Assembly: GCA_902603905.1 (NCBI GenBank)
Contig: CACKWM010000002.1
Span: 62,001-126,000 of the forward strand
Length of the DNA stretch: 64,000 nucleotides
DNA from: an uncultured Pelagibacteraceae bacterium
GTDB taxonomy: Bacteria > Pseudomonadota > Alphaproteobacteria > Pelagibacterales > Pelagibacteraceae
Direction of reading: 5' to 3'
Below the pieces are notes generated by a model. It was not told where the DNA came from. It did no database searches and worked only from the letters and a program-made list of their open reading frames with translations. Every line of letters begins with the position of its first letter. The stretch's first letter is position 1. Positions 42,551 to 56,157 of this stretch are shown in pieces. A program made the position numbers and the translations under genes.

Positions 42551-44623
42551 ATGTTTAAAGTATCAAAACAAGAAATAGAAATTGAAGGAAAAAAAATAAT
42601 TTTAGAAACAGGAAAAATAGCAAGACAAGCAGATGGTGCAATTATAGCAACCTGTGGAGAAACAGTGGTAATAGCAACTGCAGTTGGAGCAAAAAAAGTT
42701 AATCCAGATGTAGATTATTTTCCATTACAAGTAAGTTACCAAGAAAAATATTATGCAGCAGGAAAAATTCCTGGAGGGTATTTTAAAAGAGAAGCAAGAC
42801 CGACAGAGGCCGAAACATTAATTTCAAGATTAATAGACAGACCTATCAGACCATTGTTTCCAGAAGAATTTAGAAATGAGGTACAAGTTTTACCTACAGT
42901 ACTTTCTTATGATGGAGTAAATGAGCCTGACATATTGGCAATTATTGCAAGTTCAGCAGCTTTAGCAATATCAGGCATGCCTTTTCAAGGACCGGTAGGA
43001 GCATCCAGAGTTGGATATATAAATGATAAATATGTTTTAAACCCATCAAAAGAAGAAATAGAAAAATCAAAATTAGATTTAGTAGTTGCTGGAACCAAAG
43101 AAGCGGTTCTTATGGTAGAATCTGAAGCTTCAGGTTTATCAGAGAAAATAATGTTAGAAGCTGTTAAATTTGGTCATGAAAAATTTGTTCCAGTCATTGA
43201 TGCAATTGAAAAGTTGGTAAAAGATTGTGGAAAAGAAAAATGGATAGTTGAAAAAAAAGATTTATCTGATTTAGAAAAAAAAATATCAACAGAATTTACA
43301 AAAGGCTTAACAGAAGCATTTGCTATTAGAGATAAGCAAAAAAGATCTAATTTAATTGCTGAGATTACTACAAAATGTAAAGAAATGTTTGAAAGTGATG
43401 AAGCTTATACTGATTTAGATGTTTTGATGATTTTAAAAAAACTTGAAAAAAAAATTGTTAGAACAGATATTTTGAAAAATAAATCAAGAATTGATGGTCG
43501 TTCTTTAACAGATGTAAGACAAATTAATTGTGAAGTAGGTGTTCTTCCAAGAACACATGGTTCTGCTTTATTTACTAGAGGTGAAACGCAAGCCTTAGTT
43601 ACTTTAACATTAGGTACTTCAGAAGATGAACAAAGAGTAGAAAGTCTTGACGGATTAAAACGTAATAGATTTATGCTTCATTATAACTTTCCACCTTTTT
43701 CAGTGGGAGAAGTTGGAAGAATTGGAACAGGTAGAAGAGAAATTGGTCATGGAAAATTAGCGTGGAGAGCGCTTAAATCATCTTTACCAGAACAGGAAAA
43801 ATTTCCTTATACTTACAGAATTGTTTCTGAAATTACCGAATCAAACGGATCATCTTCAATGGCAACAGTATGTGGATCTTCTTTAGCGTTAATGGATGCA
43901 GGAGTTCCAATGAAACAATCTGTTGCAGGAATTGCTATGGGGTTGATTAAAGAAGGAAAAGACTTTTCAGTGCTTACAGATATTTTAGGTGATGAGGATC
44001 ATTTAGGAGATATGGATTTTAAAGTTGCTGGAACAAAAGATGGTATTACTTCTTTACAGATGGACATTAAAATAACAGGAATAACTTTTGAAATTATGGA
44101 ACAAGCATTATCGCAAGCTAAAGATGGTAGAATTCATATCTTAGATGAGATGGCAAAAGCTTTAACTGGGTCAAGAAAATCAGTTTCAAAATATACTCCA
44201 AAAATTGAAACTGTTATGGTTGATAAAAAAGATATTGCAGCTGTAATTGGAAAAGGCGGCGCAACAATCAGAGAAATTGTCGAATTATCAGGAGCTAAAG
44301 TAGACGTAAAAGATACAGGAGAAGTGACTGTAGCAGCGCCAGATGAAGAATCTAGGCTTAAAGCAATGAATATGATCAAAGATATTATTGCCAAACCTGA
44401 AATGAATAAAATTTATAAAGGTAAAGTAATTAAAATTATGGATTTTGGAGCTTTTGTTAATTTTTTAGGCAAACAAGATGGACTTGTTCACATATCAGAA
44501 CTTGCACCTAAAAGAGTAGCGAAAGTTACAGACGTTGTTAAAGAAGGTGATGAAGTAACCGTTAAAGTAATTGGATTTGATAGAGGTAAAGTAAAATTAT
44601 CTATTAAGCAAGCGGTTGCATAG
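42551..44623 (+). CDS. pnp: Polyribonucleotide nucleotidyltransferase
   Basis: Two RNase PH domains, KH ([12 protein letters not shown]) and S1 domains; 690 aa. Confidence 0.99.
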   Translation: MFKVSKQEIEIEGKKIILETGKIARQADGAIIATCGETVVIATAVGAKKVNPDVDYFPLQVSYQEKYYAAGKIPGGYFKREARPTEAETLISRLIDRPIRPLFPEEFRNEVQVLPTVLSYDGVNEPDILAIIASSAALAISGMPFQGPVGASRVGYINDKYVLNPSKEEIEKSKLDLVVAGTKEAVLMVESEASGLSEKIMLEAVKFGHEKFVPVIDAIEKLVKDCGKEKWIVEKKDLSDLEKKISTEFTKGLTEAFAIRDKQKRSNLIAEITTKCKEMFESDEAYTDLDVLMILKKLEKKIVRTDILKNKSRIDGRSLTDVRQINCEVGVLPRTHGSALFTRGETQALVTLTLGTSEDEQRVESLDGLKRNRFMLHYNFPPFSVGEVGRIGTGRREIGHGKLAWRALKSSLPEQEKFPYTYRIVSEITESNGSSSMATVCGSSLALMDAGVPMKQSVAGIAMGLIKEGKDFSVLTDILGDEDHLGDMDFKVAGTKDGITSLQMDIKITGITFEIMEQALSQAKDGRIHILDEMAKALTGSRKSVSKYTPKIETVMVDKKDIAAVIGKGGATIREIVELSGAKVDVKDTGEVTVAAPDEESRLKAMNMIKDIIAKPEMNKIYKGKVIKIMDFGAFVNFLGKQDGLVHISELAPKRVAKVTDVVKEGDEVTVKVIGFDRGKVKLSIKQAVA

Positions 44624-44675
44624 TTAATTTTGGGTACCTGGCAACAGAAGATTTTGTGAATAGATTAATAATATT

Positions 44676-45686
44676 ATGCTTCTTAATGAATTAATAAAAG
44701 ACGAAAAAAATATTGATAAAACACTTTATTCATCTGGTCCATATTGGAATTACAAAAACAGTCGCGCAATACTTGAAATTAAAAAAAAGGGTTTAAAAGA
44801 TTTTAGGGGTATAACCGCAGGGATTGGGTCATCTTTTTCTGATAGCTTAATTTTGGATATTAGAAATGAATTAAATAATAAGGGTAGAATTGTTGGAAAA
44901 ATTTTTTCCTTACCTATATTAAATATAATTTATAATAGACAATTAAAAATAACAAAAAATCACCTCGATTCTTTTATTAAAAACCAATCAATTGTATATC
45001 AAAATAATGAAAATGTTAAAAACTTACTAAACAAATTCAAATTTAAAAACACAACAGATTTTGGATGTGTTCAATCATTTGAATTTTTAAATAAAAATTA
45101 CTCTTGTCATTATTTAAATATGGCAGACAGGATTGATAAACTATCTAAATCTTTTAATTTTAAAAGTATTAAAAGTTTTTTTGAAATTGGAGGAGGTTTT
45201 GGAGCAAATATACATTTTTTGGTTACAAATTTTCCTAATATAAAAAAAATTCTTTATTTAGATGTAGTTCCAAATATATATGTCGGTACAGAATATTTGA
45301 GGCATCATTTTAAAGAGAAGGTTAAAGATTATCTTGAATTAAGAAATTTTGAGAAGATTGGTTTTTCAAAAAATGATGAACTAGAAATTTTATGTATTCC
45401 GCCATGGTTAATAGAAAAAGTAGAAGTTGAAATAGATCACTTTCATAATGCTGCTAGTTTTGTTGAGATGCCTAAGTTAGTAATTCAAAATTATATAAAA
45501 TTTGTTAAAAAATTTAAAGTTAAAGATATATCATTAATTTCATACGAATGTTTGAATTTAAAAACAACTTTCAATCCTGAGGAGTTAAATATTTTTTTTG
45601 ACAACAAACTTAGTATTTCTTGGAAAAATTCTTTAATAAATGAATATAAAAAAAAGTTAATATATTTAACTTCTAATAAACAGTGA
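44676..45686 (+). CDS. Putative sugar O-methyltransferase
   Basis: SFFEIGGGFGANIHFLVTNFPNIKKILYLDVVPNIYVGTEYLRHHF: SAM-binding-type motif in a putative sugar O-methyltransferase-like protein. Confidence 0.7.
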   Translation: MLLNELIKDEKNIDKTLYSSGPYWNYKNSRAILEIKKKGLKDFRGITAGIGSSFSDSLILDIRNELNNKGRIVGKIFSLPILNIIYNRQLKITKNHLDSFIKNQSIVYQNNENVKNLLNKFKFKNTTDFGCVQSFEFLNKNYSCHYLNMADRIDKLSKSFNFKSIKSFFEIGGGFGANIHFLVTNFPNIKKILYLDVVPNIYVGTEYLRHHFKEKVKDYLELRNFEKIGFSKNDELEILCIPPWLIEKVEVEIDHFHNAASFVEMPKLVIQNYIKFVKKFKVKDISLISYECLNLKTTFNPEELNIFFDNKLSISWKNSLINEYKKKLIYLTSNKQ

Positions 45687-45701
45687 AGTCAAAAGACAAA
45701 A

Positions 45702-46487
45702 TTAAGTAATATTTTTAGGGTCTGGCATTCCTACTTTATTATATCCGGCATCTACATAATGAATTTCACCAGTAACGCCTCCTCCAAGGTCACTTAATAA
45801 ATATAAAGCTGAATTTCCAACATCATGGATATCTACGTTTCTTTTTAAAAATGAATGATCTTCATTCCATTTATAAAGGAATTTAGCATCTCCAATAGCT
45901 GAAGCCGCAAGAGTTTTAATTGGTCCTGCACTTATTGCGTTCACTCTAATTTCTTTTGTCCCCAGATCTCTTGCTAGATATTTAACACTTGCTTCAAGTG
46001 CAGATTTACAAACACCCATTACATTATAATTTGGAATAGCTTTGTTTGATTCATAAGTTAAAGTAAGCATGCTTCCACCTTTATTCATTATTTTAGAAGC
46101 TTCTTTTGCAACCTCTGTAAATGAAAAACATGAAATTAACATACTTCTTAAGAAGTTTTCTCTTGTAGTATTTAAATATTCTCCTGATAGTTCTGATTTA
46201 TCTGAAAAAGCAATCGCATGAACAACAAAATCAATTTGACCCCATTTTGCTTTTATATCTTCAAAAAGTTTTGTTACTTCTTCTTTTTTTTCAACATCAC
46301 AACTAAATGTTATATTTGAATTTAGTTTTTCTGCTAAAGGAATAACCCTTTTTTTTAATGCATCTCCAAGATAAGTAAATGCTAACTCTGCACCAGCGTT
46401 TGCTAATTTTTGAGATATACCCCAGGCAATTGAACGTTCATTTGCTACTCCCATTATTAATCCTTTTTTGCCTTTCATTAAGTTCAT
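45702..46487 (-). CDS. fabI: Enoyl-ACP reductase FabI
   Basis: GLIMGVANERSIAWGIS, SAGPIKTLAASAIGDA. Confidence 0.97.
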   Translation of the reverse strand: MNLMKGKKGLIMGVANERSIAWGISQKLANAGAELAFTYLGDALKKRVIPLAEKLNSNITFSCDVEKKEEVTKLFEDIKAKWGQIDFVVHAIAFSDKSELSGEYLNTTRENFLRSMLISCFSFTEVAKEASKIMNKGGSMLTLTYESNKAIPNYNVMGVCKSALEASVKYLARDLGTKEIRVNAISAGPIKTLAASAIGDAKFLYKWNEDHSFLKRNVDIHDVGNSALYLLSDLGGGVTGEIHYVDAGYNKVGMPDPKNIT

Positions 46488-46490
46488 ATA

Positions 46491-47702
46491 TTAAACTTTC
46501 TCGAATACTAAAGTTGCATTAGTACCACCAAAGCCAAAACTGTTAGACATTATTGAATTTAAAGTAACATCTTTTTCAACCTTTGTTACTATTGGGTATT
46601 TTTTTGCTTCGTCATCCATGTCCGTTATATTGACTGAAGCAGAAATAAAGTTATTTTTCATCATTATTAGACTGTAGATAGCTTCATGTGCAGATGTAGC
46701 TCCTAAAGAGTGACCAGAAAGCGATTTTGTAGAACTTATTTTAGGTACATTATCTTTAAATACTTCGCCAAGTGCTTTAAGTTCTGTAATATCACCTACT
46801 GGTGTTGAAGTTCCATGGGTATTTATGTAATCAATCTTATTTTTACTTGTGCTTAAAGCCATTTGCATACATCTTACAGCTCCTTCTCCAGAAGGTGCAA
46901 CCATATCGTAACCATCAGAAGTAGCTCCATAACCAGTTAATTCTGCATAAATTTTTGCCCCTCTTGCTTTTGCATGTTCATATTCTTCTAAAACTAAAAC
47001 TCCTCCACCTCCTGATATCACAAAGCCGTCTCTTGTTTTGTCATAGGGTCTAGAAGCTTTTTCTGGCGTGTCATTATATTTTGAAGATAAAGCTGTCATT
47101 GCATCAAACATAGCTGTTAATGCAAAATGAACTTCATCGCTACCACCAGCAAAAATTATTTTTTGTTTTCCTAGTTGTATTAGTTCCATAGCATTTCCAA
47201 TGCAGTGTCCACTAGTAGCGCATGCTGAGCTAATAGTATAATTAACTCCTTTTATCTTAAAAGGAACTGCTAATGTTGCAGATGCAGTGCTTGACATAGT
47301 TCTTGGAACTACAAATGGCCCCATTCTTTTTGGACTTTTTTCTCTAGTTTTATCAGCAGCTAAAATTACATTTTCAATTGAAGGTCCTCCAGATCCCATA
47401 ATCATACCAGTTGAAATATTACTAACATCTTTTTCTTCCAATCCAGAATCTTTAACAGCTTCTAACATAGAAATGTAATTATATGCAGAACCAGGACCCA
47501 TAAACCTCATAAATTTTCTATCAACGTGGTCTTCAATTTTTATATTTGGCTTACCATGAATGTTACTTTTTAAATTATATTCTTTGTATTCTTCAGAAAA
47601 TGAAATTCCAGATTTTGAATTTAGTAAAGATTGATAAACTTCATCTTGATTATTACCCAAGCAAGAAACAATACCAATACCTGTTACAACAATTCTTTTC
47701 AT
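46491..47702 (-). CDS. fabB: 3-oxoacyl-ACP synthase I
   Basis: [39 protein letters not shown]. Confidence 0.96.
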   Translation of the reverse strand: MKRIVVTGIGIVSCLGNNQDEVYQSLLNSKSGISFSEEYKEYNLKSNIHGKPNIKIEDHVDRKFMRFMGPGSAYNYISMLEAVKDSGLEEKDVSNISTGMIMGSGGPSIENVILAADKTREKSPKRMGPFVVPRTMSSTASATLAVPFKIKGVNYTISSACATSGHCIGNAMELIQLGKQKIIFAGGSDEVHFALTAMFDAMTALSSKYNDTPEKASRPYDKTRDGFVISGGGGVLVLEEYEHAKARGAKIYAELTGYGATSDGYDMVAPSGEGAVRCMQMALSTSKNKIDYINTHGTSTPVGDITELKALGEVFKDNVPKISSTKSLSGHSLGATSAHEAIYSLIMMKNNFISASVNITDMDDEAKKYPIVTKVEKDVTLNSIMSNSFGFGGTNATLVFEKV

Positions 47703-48205
47703 TTTTTAAACAATCCTACTTTTAAGTTTTCAGCTGAATATATTTTTTTTCCATCTGCTTTAAGTATACCATTTGCTAGTCCTACTGTAGTACCTTCCTT
47801 TATAAGAATTCTTTTCATATCTATTTCGTAACTAGCTATTTTTATATTTTTTAACACTTCTCCTGTAAATTTTACAGCATTCACTCCTAAAGCTCTTCCT
47901 TTGCCAGGTTTACCCAACCAGCCAAGATAAAATCCTACTAATTGCCACATTGCATCTAAACCTAGACATCCCGGCATAACAGGATCTTTGTTAAAGTGGC
48001 ATTCAAAAAACCAATGATTATCTTTAATATCTAATTCAGCTTTTATTAACCCTTTTTTAAATAAACCTTGGTCATTGTTAATTTCGGTTATTCTATCAAA
48101 CATTAGCATTGGAGGAAGAGGAAGTTTTGCATTTCCTGGCCCAAATAGTTTACCATTTCCACAATCTATTAGTTCTTTATAGTTGTAAGACGACTTTTTC
48201 TTCAT
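47699..48205 (-). CDS. fabA: 3-hydroxydecanoyl-ACP dehydratase/isomerase
   Basis: [33 protein letters not shown]. Confidence 0.98.
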   Translation of the reverse strand: MKKKSSYNYKELIDCGNGKLFGPGNAKLPLPPMLMFDRITEINNDQGLFKKGLIKAELDIKDNHWFFECHFNKDPVMPGCLGLDAMWQLVGFYLGWLGKPGKGRALGVNAVKFTGEVLKNIKIASYEIDMKRILIKEGTTVGLANGILKADGKKIYSAENLKVGLFKK

Positions 48206-48286
48206 AAATTTAGATATTTCTTACTTTATTTAGAATAATTTTATAATATACAAATTGTTTAAAATAGTTATAAATTTGTCAAAAAA

Positions 48287-48703
48287 ATGAAAAATAATCA
48301 CGTATTTATTGAAAAATTGAGATCTTCAGGGTTGAGACCAACCAAACAACGTATTGAAATTTGCAAGTTGTTATTTGATAGAAAAGACACTTTTCATTTT
48401 TCGATAAGTGATTTAGAAAACAATTTAGAGAATTTATCTAATAAAAAAATTTCTTTAGCTACTATTTACAATACGATTCATGCCTTTAGAGAGAAAGGCT
48501 ATTTAAAAGAAATTTCAATAAATAGTGACAAAACCTATTTTGATACAAATACTTCAGATCACCATCATTTTTTTGATGAAAGTAAAAAAAAACTTATAGA
48601 TTTAAATGATAATGATTTAGGAAAGATAAAAATAAAAAAAATTTTACCTGGAAAAAAAATTAAGTCCGTAGAAGTTTTAGTTAGAATTACAAACGATAAA
48701 TAA
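48287..48703 (+). CDS. irr: Fur-family regulator, Irr-like
   Basis: LRPTKQRIEICKLLF, ISLATIYNTIHAFREKGYLKEI, SDHHHFF; next to fabA as in other Alphaproteobacteria. Confidence 0.82.
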   Translation: MKNNHVFIEKLRSSGLRPTKQRIEICKLLFDRKDTFHFSISDLENNLENLSNKKISLATIYNTIHAFREKGYLKEISINSDKTYFDTNTSDHHHFFDESKKKLIDLNDNDLGKIKIKKILPGKKIKSVEVLVRITNDK

Positions 48704-48734
48704 ATTAAAATTATATTAGGTCAATTCTGTCATC

Positions 48735-50978
<2,244 letters not shown>

Positions 50979-50993
50979 ATTTTTAGATTTTAT

Positions 50994-51440
50994 TTAATGC
51001 AAACCCCAAATTTCATTAGTTTCTATCCAGCCTAAAAAATTTTCAGTTTTAACTTTACACCATTTTTTTTTACATTTTTTGACCAACAAAAGTCTACCTT
51101 TATTAATTTTTAATATTGGCTTCGAATATTTGCTGGGATTTTTAAATAATACTTGATCTTTTAATAGTATAAAAGATTTACCTTTTTTTAACTGTGAAGA
51201 ATGAATCCAGCCACTATTTTTTTTAAAATCAATGATTTTTCTAAAATTTTCTTTTTTATCAATAACTTTTACAGGTAAATTTTTTTTTTTATAAACATAC
51301 TTAACTGGATAATCAAATCCTGGACCATATCTAACATTAACTTTATTATTTTTTAAAACTAAGTAATAACTATTTTCGTTAGCAGAAAGAAAGTTGGTTA
51401 AAAATAAAGCAATAAACAAAATACAAAAATTTATTCTCAT
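50994..51440 (-). CDS. Secreted bacterial SH3-domain protein
   Basis: Signal peptide; VNVRYGPGFDYPVKYVYKKKNLPVKVI, SGWIHSSQL. Confidence 0.85.
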   Translation of the reverse strand: MRINFCILFIALFLTNFLSANENSYYLVLKNNKVNVRYGPGFDYPVKYVYKKKNLPVKVIDKKENFRKIIDFKKNSGWIHSSQLKKGKSFILLKDQVLFKNPSKYSKPILKINKGRLLLVKKCKKKWCKVKTENFLGWIETNEIWGLH

Positions 51441-52195
51441 TTATTACATGTACACGTTTTACTTTTGTTTAATTTAACTTTTCTAAAATTTAAATCTAAT
51501 AAATTTAGTATAAAAATATATCCATTTAAACTTTTTCCAATGCTTAATATTTTTTTTAACACCTCATTTGCTTGGATAGTTCCTATAATTCCTGCAACTG
51601 TGCCCAAAATTCCTTCAGATTCACAATTAAGCATATCATCAGATAGCTCTTTTTCTTGAAAAAAACATCTTAAACATGGTGTTTTTTTATTTTTAAAATC
51701 AAAACTAAAAATATGACCATCAAATTTGCTAATTGCACCTGAAGATAAAAATTTTTTATATTTTACACAAAAATCATTTAATAAAAATTTTGTTTTAAAA
51801 TTATCTGATCCATCAACGATATAATCATATTTATCAATAATTTTTTTAAAATTTATATTATTTAATTTTAAATTATAAGTTTGCACTTTTGTACTAGGAT
51901 TAATACGACTTAATATTTTTTTTACGATTAAAACCTTAGATTTTCCTATATCTTCCTTTGTATAAAGAGTCTGTCTATGCAAATTAGAAAGATTAACTTT
52001 ATCATAATCGATAACGCCTAATTTTCCTACACCAGCTCGTGTAAGAAACTCTGCAACAGGACATCCAAGACCACCTGCTCCAATTATTAAAACTTTTGCT
52101 GATAGAATTTTTTTTTGACCCAAGGTTCCAATATTTTTTAAAATAATCTGTCTAGAAAATCTTTCAATTAAATTTTTATTAAATTGTTTTTTCAT
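51437..52195 (-). CDS. ThiF/MoeB-family adenylyltransferase
   Basis: FSRQIILKNIGTLGQKKILSAKVLIIGAGGLGCPVAEFLTRAGVGKLGVIDYDKVNLSNLHRQ. Confidence 0.94.
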   Translation of the reverse strand: MKKQFNKNLIERFSRQIILKNIGTLGQKKILSAKVLIIGAGGLGCPVAEFLTRAGVGKLGVIDYDKVNLSNLHRQTLYTKEDIGKSKVLIVKKILSRINPSTKVQTYNLKLNNINFKKIIDKYDYIVDGSDNFKTKFLLNDFCVKYKKFLSSGAISKFDGHIFSFDFKNKKTPCLRCFFQEKELSDDMLNCESEGILGTVAGIIGTIQANEVLKKILSIGKSLNGYIFILNLLDLNFRKVKLNKSKTCTCNK

Positions 52196-52629
52196 TTACC
52201 TGTTGAGCCGAATCCACCTTTTCCTCTTATAGTATCTGGTAAATTTTCAACTTCTTCAAAGTTAATTTTGTGCACTGGCATCAAAACCATTTGAGCTATA
52301 CGGTCATTATTTTGTATAATGAATTCACTATCTCCATGATTAAAAAGTATTATTTTAATTTCACCTCTATAATCACTATCAATTGTTCCAGGAGTATTTA
52401 ATATTGAAATATTTTTTTTTGCAGCCAAACCTGATCTAGGTCTTATTTGAATTTCATAATCATTAGACATTGCAATAGAAATACCAGTTGGAACTAAACA
52501 AGATTTTTTTGCTGGTAGTTTTATTGGTTCTTTAATAAAAGCCATTAAGTCCATCCCAGATGCACCAATTGTTTTATAAGATGGTATTTGAACAGCAGGA
52601 TCTAATTTTTTTACTAATACTTTTACCAT
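52192..52629 (-). CDS. dut: dUTP pyrophosphatase
   Basis: IGASGMDLMA, RPRSGLAAK, NTPGTIDSDYRGEI, RGKGGFGSTGK. Confidence 0.98.
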   Translation of the reverse strand: MVKVLVKKLDPAVQIPSYKTIGASGMDLMAFIKEPIKLPAKKSCLVPTGISIAMSNDYEIQIRPRSGLAAKKNISILNTPGTIDSDYRGEIKIILFNHGDSEFIIQNNDRIAQMVLMPVHKINFEEVENLPDTIRGKGGFGSTGK

Positions 52630-52635
52630 TAAGCG

Positions 52636-53841
52636 TTAGTTTAATTTGTTCACAACTCTATCTACAATTTCTTCTGCAATCTCAGATTTCTTTTTTATAT
52701 AGAGTTTTTCATCATTAATTTTTTTATTTTTATATAAAATTTTTACCTCATTAAATTCTGATTCAAAACCAATCGATTTATTAGAAATATCATTTGCAAT
52801 AATCCAATCACAGTTTTTTTCCATTAATTTTTTTCTTGAATTTTCTTCTATGTTGCTCGTTTCTGCGGCAAAACCAATCACAAGTTTTGGTCTCAGAGAA
52901 TTATGATTTGAAACATAATTTAATATGTCAATATTTTTTTCTAGATTTAAATTTATAAAATCCTTTTTTTTAATTTTTTCTTTTTTTTTTTCTTTTATTT
53001 TAAAATCTGCAACAGCTGCACAGAAAATAGCAACATCAACTGGTAAATTATGCTGTGTAGATTTGAACATTTCTTCTGCTGTTTCTACCTGTATTAAATT
53101 TACATCATTGCTAATTTTCAAATTTGTTGGACCTGATATTAATGTGGTTTCAAAACCCTTTTTTGATAATACTTTTGCTAATTCAAAACCCTGTTTGCCA
53201 CTTGATTTATTAGTAATAAACCTAACAGGATCAATATATTCACGAGTAGGTCCTGCCGTAACTAATGCTTTAAATTTTTTAGTTTTATTAAAATTAAAAA
53301 AATATGTTTCAATTTTTTTTATAATTTCATTAGGTTCGGTCATTTTACCTTCACCAAATTCACCACATGCCATATCTCCTATCTCAGGACCAATTATTTT
53401 ATAGCCGTATTTTTTTAATTTATTCAGATTTTCTTTAGTTGAAGGATGTTCCCACATTCTGACATTCATCGCAGGAGTTAAAAATATATCTTTATTTGAA
53501 GCAAGAATTACAGTTGAGGCTAAATCATCAGAGGATCCAACGCTTAGCTTTGAAATGGTATTTGCTGTTGCTGGCGCAACCAATATTAAATCAGACCACC
53601 TTGAAAGTGATATATGATCCATTTCAGCTTCATTTTCAGCATTAAATAAATCATCATAAACTTTTTCTTGAGAAAGTGATGAAACTGATAATGGAGTAAC
53701 AAATTCTTTAGCACTTTTTGTAAGTATTGTTTTTACAATAGCACCTCTTTTTTTTAATAGTCTTATAACTTCAAGGCTTTTATATGCTGAAATTCCTCCA
53801 CAGATTATTAGTAATATCTTTTTATTATTAATATTGTTCAT
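52636..53841 (-). CDS. coaBC: Phosphopantothenoylcysteine decarboxylase / phosphopantothenate-cysteine ligase
   Basis: ICGGISAYKSLEVIRLLKK, PAMNVRMWEHP, ALVTAGPTREYIDPVRFITNKSSGKQG. Confidence 0.97.
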   Translation of the reverse strand: MNNINNKKILLIICGGISAYKSLEVIRLLKKRGAIVKTILTKSAKEFVTPLSVSSLSQEKVYDDLFNAENEAEMDHISLSRWSDLILVAPATANTISKLSVGSSDDLASTVILASNKDIFLTPAMNVRMWEHPSTKENLNKLKKYGYKIIGPEIGDMACGEFGEGKMTEPNEIIKKIETYFFNFNKTKKFKALVTAGPTREYIDPVRFITNKSSGKQGFELAKVLSKKGFETTLISGPTNLKISNDVNLIQVETAEEMFKSTQHNLPVDVAIFCAAVADFKIKEKKKEKIKKKDFINLNLEKNIDILNYVSNHNSLRPKLVIGFAAETSNIEENSRKKLMEKNCDWIIANDISNKSIGFESEFNEVKILYKNKKINDEKLYIKKKSEIAEEIVDRVVNKLN

Positions 53842-53849
53842 AAACGGAA

Positions 53850-55427
53850 TTAAAATACTAATAGACCTAAAATTACAAGTAATAATAAACCAATTACTGT
53901 CTGATTTCTTATAGTTATCATTTCTGTTTTTTTTTCATTTAGAGCTAAGTAAGAATTTGAATTTTGTGGTATTTGTCCACTTGCAAAGTATGTTAAAGCT
54001 TGATTTGCTTTGTCCATAATTTCTGGCAATTCTGGTAATCGTTTAATAACTTCAGAAGTATTTTCAATAGTTTCATTTAAATAATTTATGGGGTCTTTTG
54101 TTTCTTTTAACCAATTTTCTAAAACTGGTTTTGAAGTTTCCCAAATATTAGTTTCTGGATTTAGTTGTCTTGCTACACCTTCTACAACTACCATTGTTTT
54201 TTGAAGTAATAGTAATTGTGGTTGAGTTTGCATATTAAATTTTTCTGTTATTTCAAAAAGCTGTTTAAGCAAGTTGCCACCAGAAATATCTTTAACCGAT
54301 TGTCCAAAAATTGGTTCACCAATAGATCTTAAAGCTTGAGCAAATTCATCAATTGAAACATTTTTTGATACCAAACCTGCTAATAAATGAACTTCAGCTA
54401 CTTTTTTATAATCCCTTTTTACAAAGCCGAACAAAATTTCTGCTAAATACCTTTTATTTAATTTATCTAATCTTCCCATGATGCCAAAATCTACTGGTAT
54501 AATTTCTCCATTTTTATTTACAAATAGATTACCTTGATGCATGTCAGCATGAAAAAAACCATCTCTAATAGCATGCCTTAAAAAATGCTGAATTACATTT
54601 GATGCAAGTTTTTTAGTATCAATGTTTCTCTTTTCCATTTCTTCTTTTTCTCTAATAGAAATTCCCTCAATCCATTCTAAGGCTAAAATATTTTCACTTG
54701 TAAAATTCCAAAATATTTTAGGAACATTAAAACCAAAATCATTTTTTGTATTTTCTTGAAATTCGTTTGCTGCTGCAGCTTCAAATCTTAAATCTAATTC
54801 TAGGTTTGTAATTTCTTTGAGAAGAAAAACTATTTCAACTAATTTTAATCTTTTTGTTTTTTTTACCGTTCCTTCAATTATAAAAGCTAAAAGCATCAAA
54901 GCATCAATTTCTTCATTAAAAATTTTTTTAATATTTGGTCTTAAGATTTTTATAGCAATATCATTTATTGTTCCGTTGTCATTCAGTTGCGCTTTATGTA
55001 CTTGTGCTATAGATGCGGCGGCAACTGGTTCACTTATATTCATAAGAGAATTGTAATTATTTTCACCCAACTCTTTTTTCATAATTTTTTTTGCTTCTTC
55101 TGAAGGAAATGGGGGAAGTTTATCTTGAAGTTTTTCTAATTTTTTTGCAACTTCATCACCAATAATGTCAGGTCTGGTGGACAAAAATTGTCCAAGTTTA
55201 ATAAAAGTTGTTCCCATTTCTTGGATTGAACTACACAATCTTTGCTCTTCATTTAAGCCACTGGTTTTTTTTTGATTAGAAAAAGTAAAAGATAATAAAT
55301 AGAAAAAAAACTTTATTGTTTTTGGAGGTTCATGAATTTTAGAAATTATTTCCATAGCATCTGATTGAGCTAATTTTCTAGCTATTTTAAATAATGTTAT
55401 AATTTTATTAATCATTAAATTTTCCAA
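53850..55427 (-). CDS. ubiB: Ubiquinone biosynthesis kinase-like protein UbiB
   Basis: ABC1/ADCK motifs AAASIAQVHKA, DGFFHADMHQGNLFV, PVDFGIMGRLD. Confidence 0.96.
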   Translation of the reverse strand: MENLMINKIITLFKIARKLAQSDAMEIISKIHEPPKTIKFFFYLLSFTFSNQKKTSGLNEEQRLCSSIQEMGTTFIKLGQFLSTRPDIIGDEVAKKLEKLQDKLPPFPSEEAKKIMKKELGENNYNSLMNISEPVAAASIAQVHKAQLNDNGTINDIAIKILRPNIKKIFNEEIDALMLLAFIIEGTVKKTKRLKLVEIVFLLKEITNLELDLRFEAAAANEFQENTKNDFGFNVPKIFWNFTSENILALEWIEGISIREKEEMEKRNIDTKKLASNVIQHFLRHAIRDGFFHADMHQGNLFVNKNGEIIPVDFGIMGRLDKLNKRYLAEILFGFVKRDYKKVAEVHLLAGLVSKNVSIDEFAQALRSIGEPIFGQSVKDISGGNLLKQLFEITEKFNMQTQPQLLLLQKTMVVVEGVARQLNPETNIWETSKPVLENWLKETKDPINYLNETIENTSEVIKRLPELPEIMDKANQALTYFASGQIPQNSNSYLALNEKKTEMITIRNQTVIGLLLLVILGLLVF

Positions 55428-56119
55428 CCTGAATGTATAGCAACAATACCACCACTTAGGTTTCTATATGAGCATTTAATAAAACTATTTTTTAACATTA
55501 GTTCAATTAATTTTTCTTGATTTATAAAATTTTCTATACTTTTAATTAAATATTCGTAAGGCTCCTTTTCACCTACAACTAATTTTCCTAAATGAGGAAT
55601 TATTTTACTGTAATTTTTATAAAAGATATTTAATTGAGAATTTTGAATTTTTGAAAATTCTAAACAAAAAAATCTTCCACCTGGCTTTAAAACTCTATAA
55701 GCTTCTTTTAAAGATTTATTAATATTTTTAGTGTTTCTAAGCCCAAAACTAATTGTGTAATAATCAAAGTAATTGTTGGGAGCTAAAATTTTTTCTGCAT
55801 AACCTTTCTTCCAGGTTAAATTTTTGTATTTTTTTAATCTTTCTTTACCTTTTTTTAACATATTAGAATTAGGGTCTACACATAATACCTTTCCTGTAAA
55901 GTTAGTATTTTGTAAAAAAAGTTTTCCTAGATCACCTGTTCCACAGGCCATATCTATTAATTTTTTTTTATCTGATGGAGACATCCAATTTATAAGATCT
56001 TTTTTCCATAATCTGTGAATTCCTAAAGACATAAAGTCGTTCATTAAATCATATTTGTCATAGACTTTAGTAAAAACATTTTCAACTAGCCCTTTTTTAT
56101 TTTGAAGATTTTGATGCAT
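55415..56119 (-). CDS. ubiE: Demethylmenaquinone/ubiquinone methyltransferase UbiE
   Basis: VFTKVYDKYDLMNDFMSLGIHRLWK, DMACGTGDLG; ATG likely at 56117-56119. Confidence 0.95.
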   Translation of the reverse strand: MHQNLQNKKGLVENVFTKVYDKYDLMNDFMSLGIHRLWKKDLINWMSPSDKKKLIDMACGTGDLGKLFLQNTNFTGKVLCVDPNSNMLKKGKERLKKYKNLTWKKGYAEKILAPNNYFDYYTISFGLRNTKNINKSLKEAYRVLKPGGRFFCLEFSKIQNSQLNIFYKNYSKIIPHLGKLVVGEKEPYEYLIKSIENFINQEKLIELMLKNSFIKCSYRNLSGGIVAIHSGWKI

Positions 56120-56157
56120 ATTAATTAAATAATTTATATGTAATAATATAATAGGAA

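Noticed and set aside
52925-53404. 159-aa ORF antisense to coaBC
   Set aside because: Complete overlap with a clear CoaBC reading frame; no domain recognised
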